Part shown: positions 62,734 to 64,000 of the stretch, one piece after another
How positions within the stretch are numbered: the first letter of the stretch is position 1
How the letters are laid out: each line of letters opens with the position of its first letter
Source of the DNA: ZC4RG35 sp964571765
GTDB lineage: Bacteria; Actinomycetota; Acidimicrobiia; Spongiisociales; ZC4RG35
Assembly (NCBI GenBank): GCA_964571765.1
Contig: CAZNDH010000009.1
Coordinates: forward strand, 6,127 to 70,126
DNA length: 64,000 nucleotides
Reading direction: 5' to 3'
Translations under genes and position numbers: made by a program
Notes under the pieces: generated by a model
What the model saw: only the letters and a program-made list of their open reading frames with translations
Told to the model about the DNA's origin: nothing
The model's database searches: none

Positions 62734-62737
62734 GAAA

Positions 62738-62751
62738 TACCTCCTGAGGTA
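62738..62751 (-). promoter_or_regulatory. 14-bp palindrome over the ribosome binding site of the 131-residue protein
   Basis: TACCTC-AG-GAGGTA is a perfect inverted repeat of six bases each side of a two-base centre, and its right arm contains the AGGAGGT ribosome binding site. It could be a protein operator. It could also be an RNA hairpin hiding the site, although a two-base loop would force the inner pairs open. Seen directly; function inferred. Confidence 0.45.
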
Positions 62752-62825
62752 ATCATCTCAGTTTCCCCTTGGATAAGCAACTGATACCTACCAGGGCGAA
62801 GGTTTAGCCTGTGGCGATCTGTGCC

Positions 62826-62856
62826 AAAGAAAACCCCCCGAGGGCCGGGGGGGTTT
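62826..62856 (-). terminator. intrinsic terminator after the tRNA-Val remnant
   Basis: On the minus strand CCCCCCC, a short loop and GGGGGG form a strong stem followed by TTTTCTTT. It lies eight bases downstream of the 3' end of the tRNA-Val(GAC) fragment, the place expected for the terminator of an intact tRNA gene. The plus strand reading (GGGGGGG then TTTCTCTC) is weaker. Confidence 0.75.
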
Positions 62857-62863
62857 CTCTCTG

Positions 62864-62910
62864 TGGGCCCTACTGGACTTGAACCAGTGACCTCTTGCGT
62901 GTCGGGCAAG
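62864..62910 (-). tRNA. 3' half of tRNA-Val (anticodon GAC), probable attachment site
   Basis: 47 bases on the minus strand hold a complete anticodon arm (CTTGC, loop CCGACAC, GCAAG; anticodon GAC), variable loop, T arm ACTGG/TTCAAGT/CCAGT and the 3' acceptor strand AGGGCCC with discriminator A. The D arm and the 5' acceptor strand (expected GGGCCCT) are absent upstream. The next bases are not CCA. A tRNA cut at the anticodon arm beside an integrase is the classic result of site-specific integration. Confidence 0.7.
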
Positions 62911-62937
62911 TAGCCAGATGCGGCAGAAGGCCTGCAA

Positions 62938-63372
62938 TCATTGGCGTTTCGCGCCCTCAACCCCCCCAAGGGTGTCCACAAAGTGTCCACTTGACGGCGC
63001 CGGAAGGTCCTCGGATGACACGTGGGTGTAGATCCGGAGCGTCACCTTGGGGTCGACGTGGCCGAGGTACGCCTGGACTGCTGGAACCGTCCACCCGTCC
63101 TCGACGAAGAGCCGCGTTGCCAGAGTGTGACGAAGATCGTGAGGGTGGACCTCACCAACCCCGGCGCGCCCGATGATCCGATTCAAGCGCCGGATGCGCC
63201 AGTTGTAGTACCGGAGCCGGCCACCGCGGGGAGCGGTAAACAGCCAGCCGTCTATCGGTACCACTCCCCCGGCCAGATGCTGGCGGAGCCGGCCAGGACC
63301 GAATAGGGACCCAGTGGGCGATTCCCACCAGGACCCTGGGGGCATCCCACCAGGACCTATTGGGTCCCCCAT
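62938..63372 (-). pseudogene. truncated tyrosine recombinase (catalytic C-terminal part only)
   Basis: The readable domain starts near PGRLRQHLAGG and continues DGWLFTAPRGGRLRYYN, PHDLRHTLATRLF, VPAVQAYLGHVDPKVTLRIY. The R of HDLRHT, the LGH histidine and the final tyrosine in IYTHV are present, but the N-terminal DNA-binding domains and the first catalytic Arg region are missing. About 25 residues upstream of the domain are repeat-encoded and unlike integrases. Its stop is 27 bases from the tRNA fragment. Probably a decayed or truncated integrase of the element that used that tRNA. Confidence 0.7.
63323..63357. repeat. two 13-bp direct repeats, 22-bp period
   Basis: TCCCACCAGGACC occurs at 63323-63335 and 63345-63357. 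Flanking them, GGGACCCA (63306-63313) and TGGGTCCC (63361-63368) are an inverted pair. They lie at the broken 5' side of the recombinase. They could be integrase arm or excisionase sites, or a scar of the truncation. Confidence 0.5.
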
Positions 63373-63399
63373 TGGGAAGTTGGGAGCAGCGCGGAGCTT

Positions 63400-63756
63400 G
63401 TGGAAAACGTCGTCCAGAGCCTCTCAATGGAGAGGGCGATCAGCAAGGGCGCCCGGAACCCCAAGGCCCTCGCCGCCAAAATCGCCAGGGAGGACCGGGC
63501 CGACCTGGAGGCGGAAGCCGAGAACCGGATACGCAACGCCGCCGCCGCCGGTGCGGTGGCAGCTTGTCACCGGTGCGACGAAAACGGCTTTGTCGGAGTC
63601 ACCACCGACGGGAGGGTTGTCCCGGGTGACGCCCTCGACGCCGACACCCTGGCGCGGTGCTCCCACGGGGAGAGGATGGAACCCGACCCATGCGAGTCGT
63701 GCCACCAACTGCCCCACAGGGCCGACTGCCCGACGATGGAAGGAACGCGACATTGA
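63400..63756 (+). CDS. small Cys-rich protein of the integrated element, unknown function
   Basis: 118 residues from a GTG; an ATG at 63427 is an alternative start. A helical, charged first half (GARNPKALAAKIAREDRADL) is followed by CHRCDENGFV, then RCSHG, CESC and ADC, which suggests a zinc-binding module like those in small phage and plasmid proteins of actinobacteria. Opposite strand to the recombinase remnant. Confidence 0.55.
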   Translation: MENVVQSLSMERAISKGARNPKALAAKIAREDRADLEAEAENRIRNAAAAGAVAACHRCDENGFVGVTTDGRVVPGDALDADTLARCSHGERMEPDPCESCHQLPHRADCPTMEGTRH

Positions 63757-63824
63757 CCGACACCATTAACCATGCGGACGACTGTCCTCAGTGCCTCTTG
63801 GACAAACTCGCCGGGACCCTCTAG
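63753..63824 (+). CDS. 23-residue CxxC micro-ORF (candidate)
   Basis: A TTG overlapping the previous stop (TTGA), with GGAAGGA about eight bases ahead, opens TDTINHADDCPQCLLDKLAG and ends at TAG 63824. The CPQC pair fits the Cys-rich neighbour. Very short, so tentative. The last 176 bases to the window end hold no gene I can support, though an ATG at about 63979 could open one. Confidence 0.3.
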   Translation: MTDTINHADDCPQCLLDKLAGTL

Positions 63825-64000
63825 CTCCTCCATTCCGAAAGGCTCTCATCCGCATTACTCGCTCACTTCCCGTTCACTCGCCCTCCGGCTTCTCAGCTTC
63901 CGGCCGGTCTCATCTTCCCAGGTTCGAGTTCGCTCTCTGAACCATTGCCGCGGCTTGCTCGGGAGTCCCTGTCACTCATGGTTGATGGGAGGCTGGATAC

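Noticed and set aside
63424..63753. 109-codon minus-strand frame as N-terminus of the recombinase
   Set aside because: It is in another register, antisense to the Cys-rich gene, and shows no integrase features.
1..64000. CRISPR arrays, insertion sequences, toxin-antitoxin or defence genes
   Set aside because: No repeat-spacer pattern, transposase or known defence motif was found; the only mobile signal is the integrase and split tRNA at the right end.

Overview
The window is a GC-rich chromosomal segment from an actinobacterium. Three things point there. The gene order matches several blocks that are conserved in mycobacteria. It carries an actinobacterial integration host factor (mihF), a DUF222-HNH protein and a PgsA/PatA/PimA phosphatidylinositol-mannoside cluster. 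RpoZ and CoaBC sit between mihF and metK. Several departures from the mycobacterial pattern suggest a deep-branching actinobacterium (an Acidimicrobiia-like lineage is my guess, not shown): an archaeal-type CMP kinase where gmk should be, no secDF after yajC, and an IF2_N-NusB fusion.

Almost everything from 1 to 51.2 kb is on the minus strand, tightly packed with many 1-8 bp stop/start overlaps, so it is best read from right to left. 51.2-43.4 kb: pgsA, patA-like, pimA (PI-mannoside synthesis), pdxS-pdxT (vitamin B6), yebC, then an accessory patch (small membrane protein, LysE exporter, DUF222-HNH protein, truncated secreted-domain fragment) and ruvC. 43.4-32.5 kb: ruvA-ruvB, a decayed acetyltransferase gene, queA-tgt-yajC, apt-rel, a metallo-hydrolase, hisS-aspS. 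32.5-22 kb: alaS, ruvX, mltG, aroE, a DUF4388 protein, prepilin peptidase, aroC-aroK-aroB, efp, nusB. 21.8-13 kb: the pyrimidine operon pyrR-pyrB-pyrC-carA-carB-pyrD-pyrF, preceded by a leader with a recognisable PyrR-binding loop and a 15-codon leader peptide. 12.9-5.6 kb: mihF, CMP kinase, rpoZ, coaBC, metK, degenerate priA, def, fmt, rpe. 5.6-1.4 kb: a REC-GGDEF response regulator and ribD-ribE-ribBA-ribH. 1.2 kb-1: infC-rpmI-rplT and the start of a TrmH-family methyltransferase. infC has an AUC start and a terminator-like hairpin just before its ribosome binding site.

From 51.2 to 62.7 kb the strands alternate: an EF-G-like GTPase and citrate synthase (+), a membrane protein and thrS (-), an APH-fold protein, a small zinc-ribbon protein and a patatin (+), an amino-acid permease and tRNA-Val(CAC) (-), kynureninase and a zincin (+), and a conserved small protein (-).

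The last 1.1 kb (62.86-64.0 kb) looks like the left end of an integrated element. It has the 3' half of a tRNA-Val(GAC) still followed by its terminator, then a truncated tyrosine recombinase, short repeats and two small Cys-rich reading frames. The element continues past the window. No CRISPR array, insertion sequence or defence system was seen. The most unusual signals are the AUC starts, the gmk/CMP-kinase exchange, the IF2_N-NusB fusion and the PyrR leader.
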